Made by a program: the position numbers and the translations under genes
Shown: positions 1 to 8,286 of the stretch, piece after piece
Layout: each line of letters opens with the position of its first letter
Position numbering within the stretch: position 1 is the first letter of the stretch
NCBI RefSeq assembly: GCF_900240385.1
Contig: NZ_OEQH01000001.1
Location: forward strand, 62,001 to 126,000
Length of the DNA stretch: 64,000 nt
From: Clostridium minihomine
GTDB taxonomy: Bacteria > Bacillota > Clostridia > Oscillospirales > Acutalibacteraceae
Direction of reading: 5' to 3'
The notes under the pieces: model-generated
Seen by the model: the letters and a program-made list of their open reading frames with translations, nothing else
Database searches by the model: none
What the model was told of the DNA's origin: nothing

Positions 1-853
1 CCGACTGAATGTGCATGGTAACAAGGAGATTGCTCTCCATGTCCAGAAAATCGGCAAGCATACGGTCATTGATTTCGGGAGCGAGTATTTGCAAAAAAGA
101 AACCGCCCCATACTTTTTGCCCATGCGGAATGTTCTGCCCTCACGAAACTCAAAGGACGGTGGGGAGATAAAGTCCTTGGTAGATAATCCCGATGGCACA
201 AGCCATTTCCAGTCAAAGCGGAACGGCTCGTTGCCGTCCATGCGGAGCATATTATGGAGCAGTCGCAAACGTTCTTTACCATCTACCGATTCCACCGTTA
301 CTCCCAACCGCTTAAAGCTGTTCCAGAGGTCATTTTCAATACGCTCCAGACGAGGTTTGGCAATTTTGATGTTCTCTGCCTCAATGCCAAAGGTGAGGTA
401 CTTGGTCTTTACCAGTCCGTTGTTGCCCTTGGCAAGCTGATTGTGGAGCATTTCTGTATACTCGGTACGAATGCTGTCAAAATCGTCTGCCTGTGGCTTG
501 ATGGAAACACTGCTCTCATAGTCCTCGGCATTAGCGGTCATATTAAGGAACGAAAGCTGAAATCCCACAGAGCTGTCAAAGTAGTTGAGGAAATCGCACC
601 AACTCTCAAAAATGGCGGTCTTGTCCTCGTTCTGTGCAAGCTGATAGTTAATATCGTGAAAGCGTAGGGTCTTAGTGTAGAGGGTATCTGTCACACGGCA
701 AATACCATCGGGATACATTCTCTGAAAGGGGATACTGTCCTGTGCAGATTTTGCCTTATTGTCCGAGTTTTTTGCTCTTGCGATTGCCGCCGTAATTTCC
801 TTTTTTTCTGCCCTCGTGAGCTTGAGGGCTTTTGCTTTTTCTGCGTTCGACAA
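1..853 (-). CDS. VirB4-like conjugal transfer ATPase, N-terminal part (cut by window edge)
   Basis: This is the energising ATPase of a type IV secretion (mating-pair) apparatus, acting at the inner face of the membrane. About 284 N-terminal residues are visible, and they resemble the clostridial CD1110-type VirB4 proteins of Tn1549-like elements. The P-loop lies beyond the window edge. I place the start at a TTG at 851-853 because an exact AAGGAGGT ribosome site lies 8 bases upstream (862-869) and no ATG in this frame occurs before residue 52. The gene therefore overlaps the 3' end of the PrgI gene by about 98 bases, which implies translational coupling. Family assignment rests on the visible N-terminus and on gene order. 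Confidence 0.85.
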   Translation of the reverse strand, partial: MSNAEKAKALKLTRAEKKEITAAIARAKNSDNKAKSAQDSIPFQRMYPDGICRVTDTLYTKTLRFHDINYQLAQNEDKTAIFESWCDFLNYFDSSVGFQLSFLNMTANAEDYESSVSIKPQADDFDSIRTEYTEMLHNQLAKGNNGLVKTKYLTFGIEAENIKIAKPRLERIENDLWNSFKRLGVTVESVDGKERLRLLHNMLRMDGNEPFRFDWKWLVPSGLSTKDFISPPSFEFREGRTFRMGKKYGAVSFLQILAPEINDRMLADFLDMESNLLVTMHIQS

Positions 854-1205
854 TGTTTTTTACCTCCTTGTCCAATATGTTCTGCCTTTGTATAACAGTG
901 TAGAAATTATCCGTCTGATACGGTCTTTGCTTTGAAGTGAAAAACCGTACCTCCAGATAGTGTTTTGCAATGACTTCCAACGGCTGACCGTGCTTTTCAT
1001 ACGTAGCGAACATGAAAAGGGGCAGCATGGAGAATATCATTAAGAGAGACGCACCGCTTGTGCCGATGCTGTCCTTTGTGAGAAAGAACAGGGGCAATCC
1101 GACAGCGAGAGCCGCAGAAAAACAAATGAGCTGTCGCTTGGTGAGGTTGAACATCACCTTTGTTTTCACGGTGCTTAAATCTTTGGGAACGGGTACATAA
1201 GCCAT
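756..1205 (-). CDS. PrgI family conjugal transfer membrane protein
   Basis: This is a small integral membrane protein of the Gram-positive conjugation channel, in the VirB3-like position next to VirB4. The 149 residues hold two hydrophobic helices near residues 25-43 and 48-69, followed by a charged cytoplasmic tail rich in Lys and Arg. The N-terminus (MAYVPVPKDL, then KTKVMFNLTKRQ) is typical of the PrgI family. An AAAGGAG site precedes the ATG. It sits 18 bases after the TrbL-like gene in the same operon. Its C-terminal codons overlap the start of virB4 in another frame, so its tail sequence is constrained by two reading frames. Confidence 0.88.
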   Translation of the reverse strand: MAYVPVPKDLSTVKTKVMFNLTKRQLICFSAALAVGLPLFFLTKDSIGTSGASLLMIFSMLPLFMFATYEKHGQPLEVIAKHYLEVRFFTSKQRPYQTDNFYTVIQRQNILDKEVKNIVERRKSKSPQAHEGRKKGNYGGNRKSKKLGQ

Positions 1206-1223
1206 AAAAACTCCTTTCTGCTC

Positions 1224-2093
1224 TTAATGAGCTGAGAATATACTCTTTGCCAGTGAACCCGTCTTAAACAGGGTAAAGCAGAGCAAAATTGTGTACCCCA
1301 TGCAAGTCCAGATAGCGGTGATAATGTCCTCATCAGTGGCGATGGATTGCACCAGTACTGCATAAATGCCCACGCACACCATAATGAGAAAGGCTTGAAA
1401 GCCGAGAGCGAGCATAGATTTCAAATAGTTCTGCCCCATGCCGCCCCATTCACGGTTTGCCATTGTTGCAAAAGGAATGGGAGCGAGAGAGGTGGTCATG
1501 TAGATTTCGAGCATTCGTCCGTAGATGACCACAAAGATGCAAGCACTTAAAATGTGCATTGTTAGTCCAACCACCATACTTTGTAGCCAAATGCCTAAAA
1601 GTGTTCCCACCTCCATTTCACCGAGGCGGGTTTCCATGTCTGCTACAACAGAGGTAATATCGATGTTGGTGTCCGTAATAATCACTCCGGCAGCACCCGA
1701 TACAACGTGCTGTGACATATCAAAGATAGCCATAACGATGTTGAAGGTGTTGGTAATCAGGTATACAGCTACAAAGGTTTTGAATATCCACTTGAAGAAT
1801 ATCCAAGTGTCGATTTCGTGCATATTGTTCTTTTCAATGACCATCTGTATCAGCTCATAGCACATTACAAAGGTCAAGATAATGCCTGCAATGGGAATAA
1901 TGACGGTTTCGGAAAGTGAGCGCACCATAGAAAAAATATCGCCATTCCATGCGGATGGGGTCATTCCTACATCGCCTGCGATTTCTCCAACTTGTGTGTT
2001 GACATTATCAAACATTCCAGACAAGTTACCCGTAATGCCGTCAATTAAAAGGTCTTTGAGCCACTTTTCAATGGCTTCCCATAAAGAATCCAT
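1224..2093 (-). CDS. VirB6/TrbL-like conjugal transfer channel protein
   Basis: This is a polytopic membrane protein that forms part of the transfer channel. The 289 residues begin with an amphipathic region (MDSLWEAIEKWLKDLLIDG), followed by about six hydrophobic segments from residue 60 onward. The order Maff2, this gene, PrgI, VirB4 is the standard order in clostridial Tn1549-like ICEs, where the homologue is the CD1112 family. The ribosome site AGGAGGG precedes the ATG at 2093. No disruption is seen. Confidence 0.88.
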   Translation of the reverse strand: MDSLWEAIEKWLKDLLIDGITGNLSGMFDNVNTQVGEIAGDVGMTPSAWNGDIFSMVRSLSETVIIPIAGIILTFVMCYELIQMVIEKNNMHEIDTWIFFKWIFKTFVAVYLITNTFNIVMAIFDMSQHVVSGAAGVIITDTNIDITSVVADMETRLGEMEVGTLLGIWLQSMVVGLTMHILSACIFVVIYGRMLEIYMTTSLAPIPFATMANREWGGMGQNYLKSMLALGFQAFLIMVCVGIYAVLVQSIATDEDIITAIWTCMGYTILLCFTLFKTGSLAKSIFSAH

Positions 2094-2167
2094 CAGGGTT
2101 GCCCTCCTTTCTTGCCCCCTCCAGCCTGATACGGAAGGGGGCAGAGAAGTTTATTGCTCTGCTCGGA

Positions 2168-2383
2168 TTAACCGAACAAGCCAGATAAGAGAGGTACAAG
2201 TACCATGCCGATGAGGGCAACACCGCCGCCTGCCATGAGCTGTTTCATACCTTGAGATTTTGCACCTGGATTATCGTTACCGTAACCTTCTAAGAGGTTG
2301 ATGACACCCCAAATTCCTAAGCCTGCACCAAGTGCGATTACCAGTGTCTGCAATACATCTATCGCTGAGTTAAAAAATTCCAT
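2168..2383 (-). CDS. Maff2 family small membrane protein
   Basis: This 71-residue protein has two hydrophobic segments (about residues 12-33 and 50-70) separated by a short loop with the GYGNDNPGAKSQG signature of the Maff2 family. Such proteins lie between the coupling protein and the TrbL-like gene in Tn1549-like ICEs and are thought to be pilin-like or channel-associated subunits, although their exact role is not established. The ATG has an AGGAGGAAAA ribosome site. Length and position match the family. Confidence 0.88.
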   Translation of the reverse strand: MEFFNSAIDVLQTLVIALGAGLGIWGVINLLEGYGNDNPGAKSQGMKQLMAGGGVALIGMVLVPLLSGLFG

Positions 2384-2445
2384 TGTGTTTTCCTCCTAAA
2401 ATTTGAATTGTTGTTTAAGGTTGTGTTTGAACATGAAAAAACCGC

Positions 2446-4236
2446 CTATTCAGCGGTTTCGGGCTCGTCAGTGAGGTCGATTTCGTAAACATCGAAAACC
2501 TCATCGGGTTTGAGTTTCAGTTTTGTGGACAGATATTTTTCAATATCAAAGGTGTTTCTTTTATCAGAATCAGACAGATATTTATAGTTTGGGTGCTGCG
2601 CAATATCATACTTGTCCGAGAGAAACGGGCGAACACCCCGAAGCTGTAAAATGCACTTGCCGCCGTCCATAACGGCAAGCTCATCCATGCTCATAAGCTC
2701 CTTCCCCAACTTTTGATAATTAAGCCCGTAACTTCTTTGTGTTCCTCTGGTATCGGAAGTGTTAAACATATCAATGGTTTCCTTGCCGAGAGTTTCCGAC
2801 AAGTCCTTGAGGGTGGTTTTCTCCTTTCCACCGAGAAACACCATGCTGTCGCAGTTGCCAATAATAGTATCGGCATTGTCCTTATAGAGAGCCTTTAACT
2901 GGCTCTGTGCCTGCAAAACGAGGCAAGCCGAGATCTCACGGCTACGAATGGTTGCCATCAGCTTTTCGAGCTTCGGTATCTGCCCGATGTTGGCCGCTTC
3001 ATCAATCAGGCAGCGTACATGAATGGGTAGTCTGCCGCCGTACACATCATCGGCTTTATCACACAAGAGGTTAAAAAGCTGTGTGTACGCCATAGATACC
3101 AAAAAATTAAAGGTATCGTCCGTATCACTGATGATGATAAAAAGGGCGGTTTTCTTATCGCCCAAAGTGTCAAGCTCCATTTCATCGTAAGCGGTCAGCT
3201 CACGCAGTTCCTTGATGTCAAAGGGAGCGAGCCTTGCACCGCAGGAAATAAGGATAGATTTTGCTGTCTTGCCCGCAGCCAATTTGTATTTTTTATATTG
3301 CCTTACAGCAAAGTGCTGTGGGTCTTTTTCTTCCAAGCGATCAAACATGAGGTCAACAGGATTTTTAAAGTCCTCATCATCTTCACGCACCTCCGAAGTG
3401 TTTATAAATTCGATGAGGGTAGAAAAGTTTTGCTCATGTTCGGGAGCCTCAAAGTGGATATACCCGATGAGTGCCGTATAGAGCAGGGTTTCCGCTTTTA
3501 CCCAAAAATCATCTCCGGCTTTACCCTCGCCTTTGGTGTTGGCGATTAAGGTAGTTACCAGTTTCAAAATGTCCTTTTCACTTCGCACATAGGCAAAGGG
3601 GTTGTAGTGCATGGATTTTTTGAAATTGATGGTGTTGAGTATCTTGATTTTGTAACCGTACCGCAGGAGCATTTTTCCGCACTCTACCACGATACTGCCC
3701 TTGGGGTCAGTCACAACAAAGCTGACTGGATACTCTTTAGACTGGCACTGCATAAGGTTTGGTTTGAGCCAAAACCTCGTTTTACCAGAGCCGGAGCCGC
3801 CCACAATCAGCACGTTCTTATTTCGTGCGTTCTTTGGACTTTTGGGGCGGCTTGACATCATCAGCCGTTCCGTTTGGGTGAGTATCACATTGTTTCCAAA
3901 CACAGGGTCTGCAAAAGGTGCAATGTCCTTTGCACTGCCCCATCTTGCAGAGCCGTACTCAATGCCCTTACGGTACTTTTTTGCGTTTTTCCCTTTGAGA
4001 TAAACCGCAAGGCGAATAGCAGCCGCAAGCAGGATACCGATTAACATATCCTGTGGGTGCAGGCTCGGCAGTGGATTTTCAAATGCGGCGGCAAACCCAT
4101 CGGTAAGGTTTAACACTTTACTTGCAAAGTCATAGCCTGTGGTGAGCCTCCATGCCTGCGGTACTTTTGTGAGCATTAAGCCGATAAAGACATAGGGCAG
4201 ATTGAGAATAAGGAGCTTTTTAGTTTTCGTGTTCAT
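2446..4236 (-). CDS. VirD4/TraG-like type IV coupling protein
   Basis: This is the hexameric ATPase that links the relaxosome to the secretion channel and pumps DNA. The 596 residues have N-terminal membrane helices (about 8-25 and 63-80), a Walker A motif GGSGSGKT at about 146-153, and a Walker B region CLIDEAANIGQIP near residue 400. It belongs with the CD1115-type coupling proteins. The start overlaps the stop of the upstream PcfB gene by four bases (ATGA), which implies coupled translation. The C-terminal tail is acidic, as in other Gram-positive coupling proteins. Confidence 0.93.
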   Translation of the reverse strand: MNTKTKKLLILNLPYVFIGLMLTKVPQAWRLTTGYDFASKVLNLTDGFAAAFENPLPSLHPQDMLIGILLAAAIRLAVYLKGKNAKKYRKGIEYGSARWGSAKDIAPFADPVFGNNVILTQTERLMMSSRPKSPKNARNKNVLIVGGSGSGKTRFWLKPNLMQCQSKEYPVSFVVTDPKGSIVVECGKMLLRYGYKIKILNTINFKKSMHYNPFAYVRSEKDILKLVTTLIANTKGEGKAGDDFWVKAETLLYTALIGYIHFEAPEHEQNFSTLIEFINTSEVREDDEDFKNPVDLMFDRLEEKDPQHFAVRQYKKYKLAAGKTAKSILISCGARLAPFDIKELRELTAYDEMELDTLGDKKTALFIIISDTDDTFNFLVSMAYTQLFNLLCDKADDVYGGRLPIHVRCLIDEAANIGQIPKLEKLMATIRSREISACLVLQAQSQLKALYKDNADTIIGNCDSMVFLGGKEKTTLKDLSETLGKETIDMFNTSDTRGTQRSYGLNYQKLGKELMSMDELAVMDGGKCILQLRGVRPFLSDKYDIAQHPNYKYLSDSDKRNTFDIEKYLSTKLKLKPDEVFDVYEIDLTDEPETAE

Positions 4237-4715
4237 AGGCTCTGCTCCTTATTTCTGTTTTTCACCTTGTCGGTGACAGCGTTTTTCACAAGCTCAGTAA
4301 ATTTCTTGAGCTGTGCAAGTACGGACGGTTTTTCAGCCTTTCGCACGGTCTTGGCGGTAAACTCGGTAAAAGCGGCGGTGAGAGCATCGGCATCCCTCGC
4401 CTTGAAAAAGACAAGGTACTTGGGTGGGGTCACGCTTTTATCCTTTTTGATGGCAAAGTCAACGCCGTATTTCTTTGCCACCCGTTCAAAGCTCTTGATG
4501 TTCTTGTCCGTCACCGCAATATTGCTCATGCCTTGATTTTGCTCTGCAAGCTGCTTGACCGTTTGCTTGCCGTGGGGAATGGGGTCAGGACTGTCACGGC
4601 TCTTGTTTTTCTGTGCCTCCAAGAATTTCAAAATGGCGTTTTTCAGCGTTCTACCTGTCAGCTTTGCCGTATTGATGGCAAGCGTAACCGATCTGTTTTC
4701 AACTTCTTCCTGCAT
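4233..4715 (-). CDS. PcfB family relaxosome accessory protein
   Basis: This 160-residue cytoplasmic protein belongs to the PcfB (DUF3801-like) family. Such proteins sit directly before the coupling protein in Firmicute conjugative elements and help dock the relaxosome. Family hallmarks seen are an N-terminal region with TGRTLKNAILKFLE and a middle block with EQNQGMSNIAVTDKNIKSFE. The ATG at 4715 has a GGAGGA site. The relaxase gene expected nearby is not in this window; it probably lies to the left. Confidence 0.85.
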   Translation of the reverse strand: MQEEVENRSVTLAINTAKLTGRTLKNAILKFLEAQKNKSRDSPDPIPHGKQTVKQLAEQNQGMSNIAVTDKNIKSFERVAKKYGVDFAIKKDKSVTPPKYLVFFKARDADALTAAFTEFTAKTVRKAEKPSVLAQLKKFTELVKNAVTDKVKNRNKEQSL

Positions 4716-4788
4716 AAGTAGTCCTCCTTTCCGTGATGTAGTGGGTAGTTTTCACTAAGGTGGAACTACCAACCGCCGGAGCAGATAT

Positions 4789-5139
4789 TTAATCATTCTT
4801 TGTTCGTCCTTGTCCTTTCACAGTGAGAATACCGTCCAGTGTGGTGGCGGTAATCCGCAAACGCTCTGCAACAGCAATGTCATTTTTCACGCTTTCATCC
4901 ACAACAGCTCCGCAGACTATAAGGACATGGGAACGGCGGAGCATATCCCGTCCGATATCAATTCCATCCTTATGCTCCTGTGGGATTTCATCGTTTATAA
5001 AAAGTGGCAGGAACAGCAGAGGACACATAGGCATAAAGCCTGCCTCGTAGATTGCCCTGCAATATTTAGCGGCGTTTTCGGTATTCTCAAACTCGTTATT
5101 GCTCCAAGCTGCCGTAATGTATGCCATAGGTCTTTTCAT
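4789..5139 (-). CDS. DUF7768/DUF4406-like nucleoside-deoxyribosyltransferase-fold protein of the ICE
   Basis: The predicted protein has 116 residues and begins MKRPMAYITAAWS. I chose this start (5139) over longer in-frame extensions because a GGAGT site lies just upstream and the extension would run into the next gene. The pattern of an N-terminal AYITAAW strand, a P-C-P-L-LFLPLF segment and a later SHVLIVCG strand resembles small ICE proteins of the DUF4406/DUF7768 type, which share the nucleoside 2-deoxyribosyltransferase fold. Function in conjugation is unknown. It is co-directional with the transfer genes. Confidence 0.7.
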   Translation of the reverse strand: MKRPMAYITAAWSNNEFENTENAAKYCRAIYEAGFMPMCPLLFLPLFINDEIPQEHKDGIDIGRDMLRRSHVLIVCGAVVDESVKNDIAVAERLRITATTLDGILTVKGQGRTKND

Positions 5140-5225
5140 GGTAAAAAACTCCTTTCTGATTTTGGATATGAAAAAAGGCGTACCCAATCCTGCTGTGCAG
5201 GGAGGTAACGCCTGTTGTGAATAAG

Positions 5226-6101
5226 TTATCTGCCACCGTATAAATCGTGGTTGACCAAAGCGGAATAGTAATTCCCAATGGTGGAGGGAGCATTGAACAA
5301 TGTTGCAAGCAGATACCGCTTGATGTTCCGCACATAGGTGGTGGTTTTCTGTAAGCACTCAAACACATAATCAATGTGGGAGCTGTCAAGCCGCAAGAGC
5401 TTTTCTTTCACAAGCCGTGCAGGGTATTCTTCTCCGGATATGTTAATGGTGGGCTTGGTGGAGCAGAGCGTTTCCACGATGATGTCCACGATTTCGTCAA
5501 GCTGTTCTCTGTCATGGCTTTTCTTGATAAACTCGTACTCAAGGTTATCTAAAACCAATTCTCTTAATTCTGTGATATTATCGCATCCCATCCAATCTAA
5601 TCCAATCTGAGCTGTTGTGTTTGTGCCGCTTGCAAGATAAGATCGATTAGGATTTGATACCTCAGTAATCAATAAATCTTTCTTTTCTTGATTAGTAGTT
5701 AATCTATTAGTAATTAATTGTGCGGGGTTTTCCAGATAAGGTTTATCCATATCCGGATTATCCAGATACGGCTTTTCCGTATGTGGTATGTCCGTATCTG
5801 GATTATGTTGTGGGTGCTCGTAAATGATGTACTCGGTATCGGAGATGCGTCCCTTGCTGTCACGGAGTTGATTGCGGATAATATACCCCTGCTTTTCCAG
5901 TTCTCGCAGAGTAGAACCGATACTGTCAACACCCTCTTTACAGATTGCCGCCAAGCCTCTGGTGGTGTAGTTCCACTCATCGGGCAGGGATAACATCATG
6001 GACAGCAAGCCTTTTGCTTTTAGCGTAAGGCTTGTATCTTTCAAATGGAAATTGGACATTACCGTATATCCACGGTTTTTCTCTACCCGAAAAACTGCCA
6101 T
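5226..6101 (-). CDS. Winged-helix replication-type protein (RepA/DnaD-like, DUF6017 type)
   Basis: This 291-residue protein starts with a RepA-type winged-helix block (FRVEKNRGYTVMSNFHLKD, then LTLKAKGLLSMMLSLPDEW and TRGLAAICKEG). That block is typical of replication initiators and DnaD-like proteins of ICEs and plasmids. The C-terminal half (from about residue 165) matches the DUF6017 arrangement seen in clostridial ICEs. It probably takes part in replication or maintenance of the excised circular element. The ATG at 6101 follows an AAGGAG site. The middle (about residues 100-160) is low-complexity with repeated NPD/KPYL units. Confidence 0.8.
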   Translation of the reverse strand: MAVFRVEKNRGYTVMSNFHLKDTSLTLKAKGLLSMMLSLPDEWNYTTRGLAAICKEGVDSIGSTLRELEKQGYIIRNQLRDSKGRISDTEYIIYEHPQHNPDTDIPHTEKPYLDNPDMDKPYLENPAQLITNRLTTNQEKKDLLITEVSNPNRSYLASGTNTTAQIGLDWMGCDNITELRELVLDNLEYEFIKKSHDREQLDEIVDIIVETLCSTKPTINISGEEYPARLVKEKLLRLDSSHIDYVFECLQKTTTYVRNIKRYLLATLFNAPSTIGNYYSALVNHDLYGGR

Positions 6102-6161
6102 ATTTCCTCAACTCCTTTCGTTTGGGCATAAAAATAGCCACAGCATAATACTGTGGCAAAA

Positions 6162-6476
6162 TTATCTGATTTCCTGCTTTGGTTTGTCATAAAAAATATC
6201 GCCTTTGAATACCTTGGCATGTTTAAGGATTTTGCACTCCCCACGGCTTTGGCTCTCTAATGCTTTTTTGTAGCCTGCATCGGTGAGAAACAGCCGCATA
6301 CGCTCACCCTTATCGCCAACAGGAGAAGAATGGGAAAGCACATCAAAGACAATCATGTGCCTTGTATCCTCTCCAAAGCGTTCCAGTGCCATAATGTCAT
6401 GCCCTGCCAAAACAGGCTCACCCGACTTTTTTCGGGCTTCATCAAGCAATTCACCTATGGTTTTGTTCTTATTCAT
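6162..6476 (-). CDS. Small ICE protein of unknown function
   Basis: This 104-residue soluble, charged protein lies between the ParB gene and the replication-type gene. A strong AAAGGAG site precedes the ATG at 6476. I do not recognise a domain. The N-terminus (MNKNKTIGELLDEARKKSG) looks helical, and the tail is basic. Conserved position next to parAB in related ICEs is expected but could not be checked. Confidence 0.6.
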   Translation of the reverse strand: MNKNKTIGELLDEARKKSGEPVLAGHDIMALERFGEDTRHMIVFDVLSHSSPVGDKGERMRLFLTDAGYKKALESQSRGECKILKHAKVFKGDIFYDKPKQEIR

Positions 6477-6491
6477 AGTGACAGCTCCTTT

Positions 6492-7430
6492 CTAACGCTC
6501 CTGCTGTTGAGTGCGTTTCTTGTGCCATGTTTCCAGTAATTTGAGGATAGTTTCCTCCATTTTTTGAGGTGTGTAGGACTTGGGAAAATACTTTCTGAGC
6601 TTATCGCTTGAAAGCGTAACCTTGTCCAGTTCACCTTTCTTTTCCTCGCTCATAATGGCACACATGGCTTCAAGGGTACATTTGCCCTCGGCACTAAACT
6701 TTTTAAGCCGTTGTGCTTGTGAGAGAGAAGGGGTCGCCTGTTCCATATCCATTGCTTCAAGCAAATTTCTTTGTTCCTCGGGCTTTAGATAGGACAGCTC
6801 CACAGCAGGGTTAAAGGCGATTTTCTTATCGTCTACCATATCAAGAAGTTCGGGAATAAGCTCGGTAAGACGGATAAAGCGTTGTATCTGATTACGGCTT
6901 GAGCCTGCCTGTTCCGCTACAATTTCCACGGATTTTTTACCCTCATTTAACTTGTGCCCAAGTTGGGTACAAGTTAAATCCGTCCGTTCTCCTTGCCGTT
7001 TGATAGCCTCTAACTTCATCTTAAAAGCAAAGGCTCGCTCACTCGGTAGGAGGGTTTCTCGCTGCAAATTGCTGTCAACCATAATAATGGTGGCGGCATC
7101 ATCGTCCAGATTTCGGACAATGACAGGCATTGTTTCTAGTTCTGCAAGCTCACAGGCTCGTTTGCGGCGGTGTCCTGCTACAAGCTCATAGCCGCCCTCA
7201 TCACGAGGTCGGGCGATCGCAGGAACAAGTACACCGTATTCCTTGACACTCTCGGCGGTATCCTGCATTGCCTCATTGTCTACCACCTTAAAGGGGTGGT
7301 CTTTGAATGGAAACAGCTCGGTTAAGGGGATTTCTATAATCTTTTCTCTATTGGCATCGGCTCTGCTTTCCTCGGTGGAGAACAAATCATCTACCGATGT
7401 CAGATTTATGTTTTTGGCGGAGCTTTTCAA
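6492..7430 (-). CDS. parB: ParB/Spo0J-like partition protein
   Basis: This is the partition protein that binds a centromere-like site and works with ParA to stabilise the element. The 312 residues include the ParB/sulfiredoxin-like nuclease-fold domain with the ARPRDEGGYELVAGHRRKRA block (GHRR at about 86-89) and a helix-turn-helix region around residues 150-190 (AEQAGSSRNQIQRFIRLTEL). The chosen start is a TTG at 7430, which overlaps the end of parA by 44 bases; an ATG in this frame would lose the N-terminal segment. The ParA-ParB order is the usual one. Confidence 0.9.
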   Translation of the reverse strand: MKSSAKNINLTSVDDLFSTEESRADANREKIIEIPLTELFPFKDHPFKVVDNEAMQDTAESVKEYGVLVPAIARPRDEGGYELVAGHRRKRACELAELETMPVIVRNLDDDAATIIMVDSNLQRETLLPSERAFAFKMKLEAIKRQGERTDLTCTQLGHKLNEGKKSVEIVAEQAGSSRNQIQRFIRLTELIPELLDMVDDKKIAFNPAVELSYLKPEEQRNLLEAMDMEQATPSLSQAQRLKKFSAEGKCTLEAMCAIMSEEKKGELDKVTLSSDKLRKYFPKSYTPQKMEETILKLLETWHKKRTQQQER

Positions 7431-8208
7431 TCTTCAACACCTCCTTCGTCAAATTTCGGTAGCTTTCTGCAACCTTGCCTTTGGGGTCGTGAGCAAAAAT
7501 GCTCTTACCCTCGGCACTAATTTCAGCTGCTCGTACTGAATGGGGAATGTCGGTAGAGAATATCTTCATGCTGCCACCGTAGGTTTCTCTTATCAGGGTG
7601 CAGATGTCCTTTGCAAAATTGGTACGGCTGTCTACCATTGTTAGCAGGATACCGTCTATTTTCAGTTTGGGATTAATCTGTCTGCGTACTTTACCAATGG
7701 TCTGCAAAAGCTGTTCTAATCCTTTGGCAGGAAGATACTGTGCTTGCACAGGAATAATTACGCTGTCTGCGGCAGCAAGGGCATTGATCGTGAGCATACC
7801 GAGAGAGGGCATACAGTCTAAAATGATAAAGTCATATTGCTTTTTAACCGTATCAAGATATTGCTTTAGGACAGTTTCACGGCTCATGGCATTTACAAGG
7901 GAGACTTCCATACCTGACAGCTCTATATTGGCGGGCATCAAGTCCACGCCCTCATGGTGGCTCAAAATACCTTCCTTGTGCTGGAGAGGGGTGTCGGTTA
8001 TTACTTTACCCATTACTGTGGCAAGGGTGGTATTCAGCTTGTCAGGCTGTGCACATCCTAAACTGATTGATAAGCTACCCTGTGGGTCAGTATCTATCAG
8101 CAGGACTTTCTTGCCCTCAAGTGCTAATCCGATGCCTAAGTTGGCACAGGTGGTTGTTTTGCCTACGCCACCTTTTTGGTTGGCGATGGCAATTGTTTTT
8201 GCGTTCAA
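7387..8208 (-). CDS. parA: ParA family partition ATPase
   Basis: This is a deviant Walker ATPase that positions DNA cargo by forming dynamic gradients on the nucleoid. The 273 residues open with KGGVGKTT at about 12-19, including the signature lysine, followed by DTDPQGSLS and the FIILDCMPSLG Walker B-like strand. The start is TTG at 8208 with an AGGAGGAAC site. A decayed copy of the start of this gene and its leader lies at 11528-11655, on the other side of the ABC-type operon, which suggests the operon moved in next to parA. Confidence 0.93.
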   Translation of the reverse strand: MNAKTIAIANQKGGVGKTTTCANLGIGLALEGKKVLLIDTDPQGSLSISLGCAQPDKLNTTLATVMGKVITDTPLQHKEGILSHHEGVDLMPANIELSGMEVSLVNAMSRETVLKQYLDTVKKQYDFIILDCMPSLGMLTINALAAADSVIIPVQAQYLPAKGLEQLLQTIGKVRRQINPKLKIDGILLTMVDSRTNFAKDICTLIRETYGGSMKIFSTDIPHSVRAAEISAEGKSIFAHDPKGKVAESYRNLTKEVLKIEKLRQKHKSDIGR

Positions 8209-8237
8209 TTTTGTTCCTCCTTTCGGTTTTTGGGTAT

Positions 8238-8271
8238 AAAAAAGGAGCTAGCTATTAAAAAGCTAACTCCT
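8238..8271 (-). terminator. Intrinsic terminator after the ABC three-component operon
   Basis: On the minus strand the stem AGGAGTTAGCT/AGCTAGCTCCT (8261-8271 with 8243-8253, one mismatch, 7-base loop) is followed by a run of T residues. It lies between the stop of the DUF2326 gene and the start of parA, so it separates the defence-type operon from the partition operon. Confidence 0.85.
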
Positions 8272-8286
8272 AGTTAAAAAGATTGA

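Noticed and set aside
5139..5358. N-terminal extension of the DUF7768-like protein to 5358
   Set aside because: It would overlap the winged-helix gene by 130 bases and lacks a ribosome site; the ATG at 5139 has a good one.
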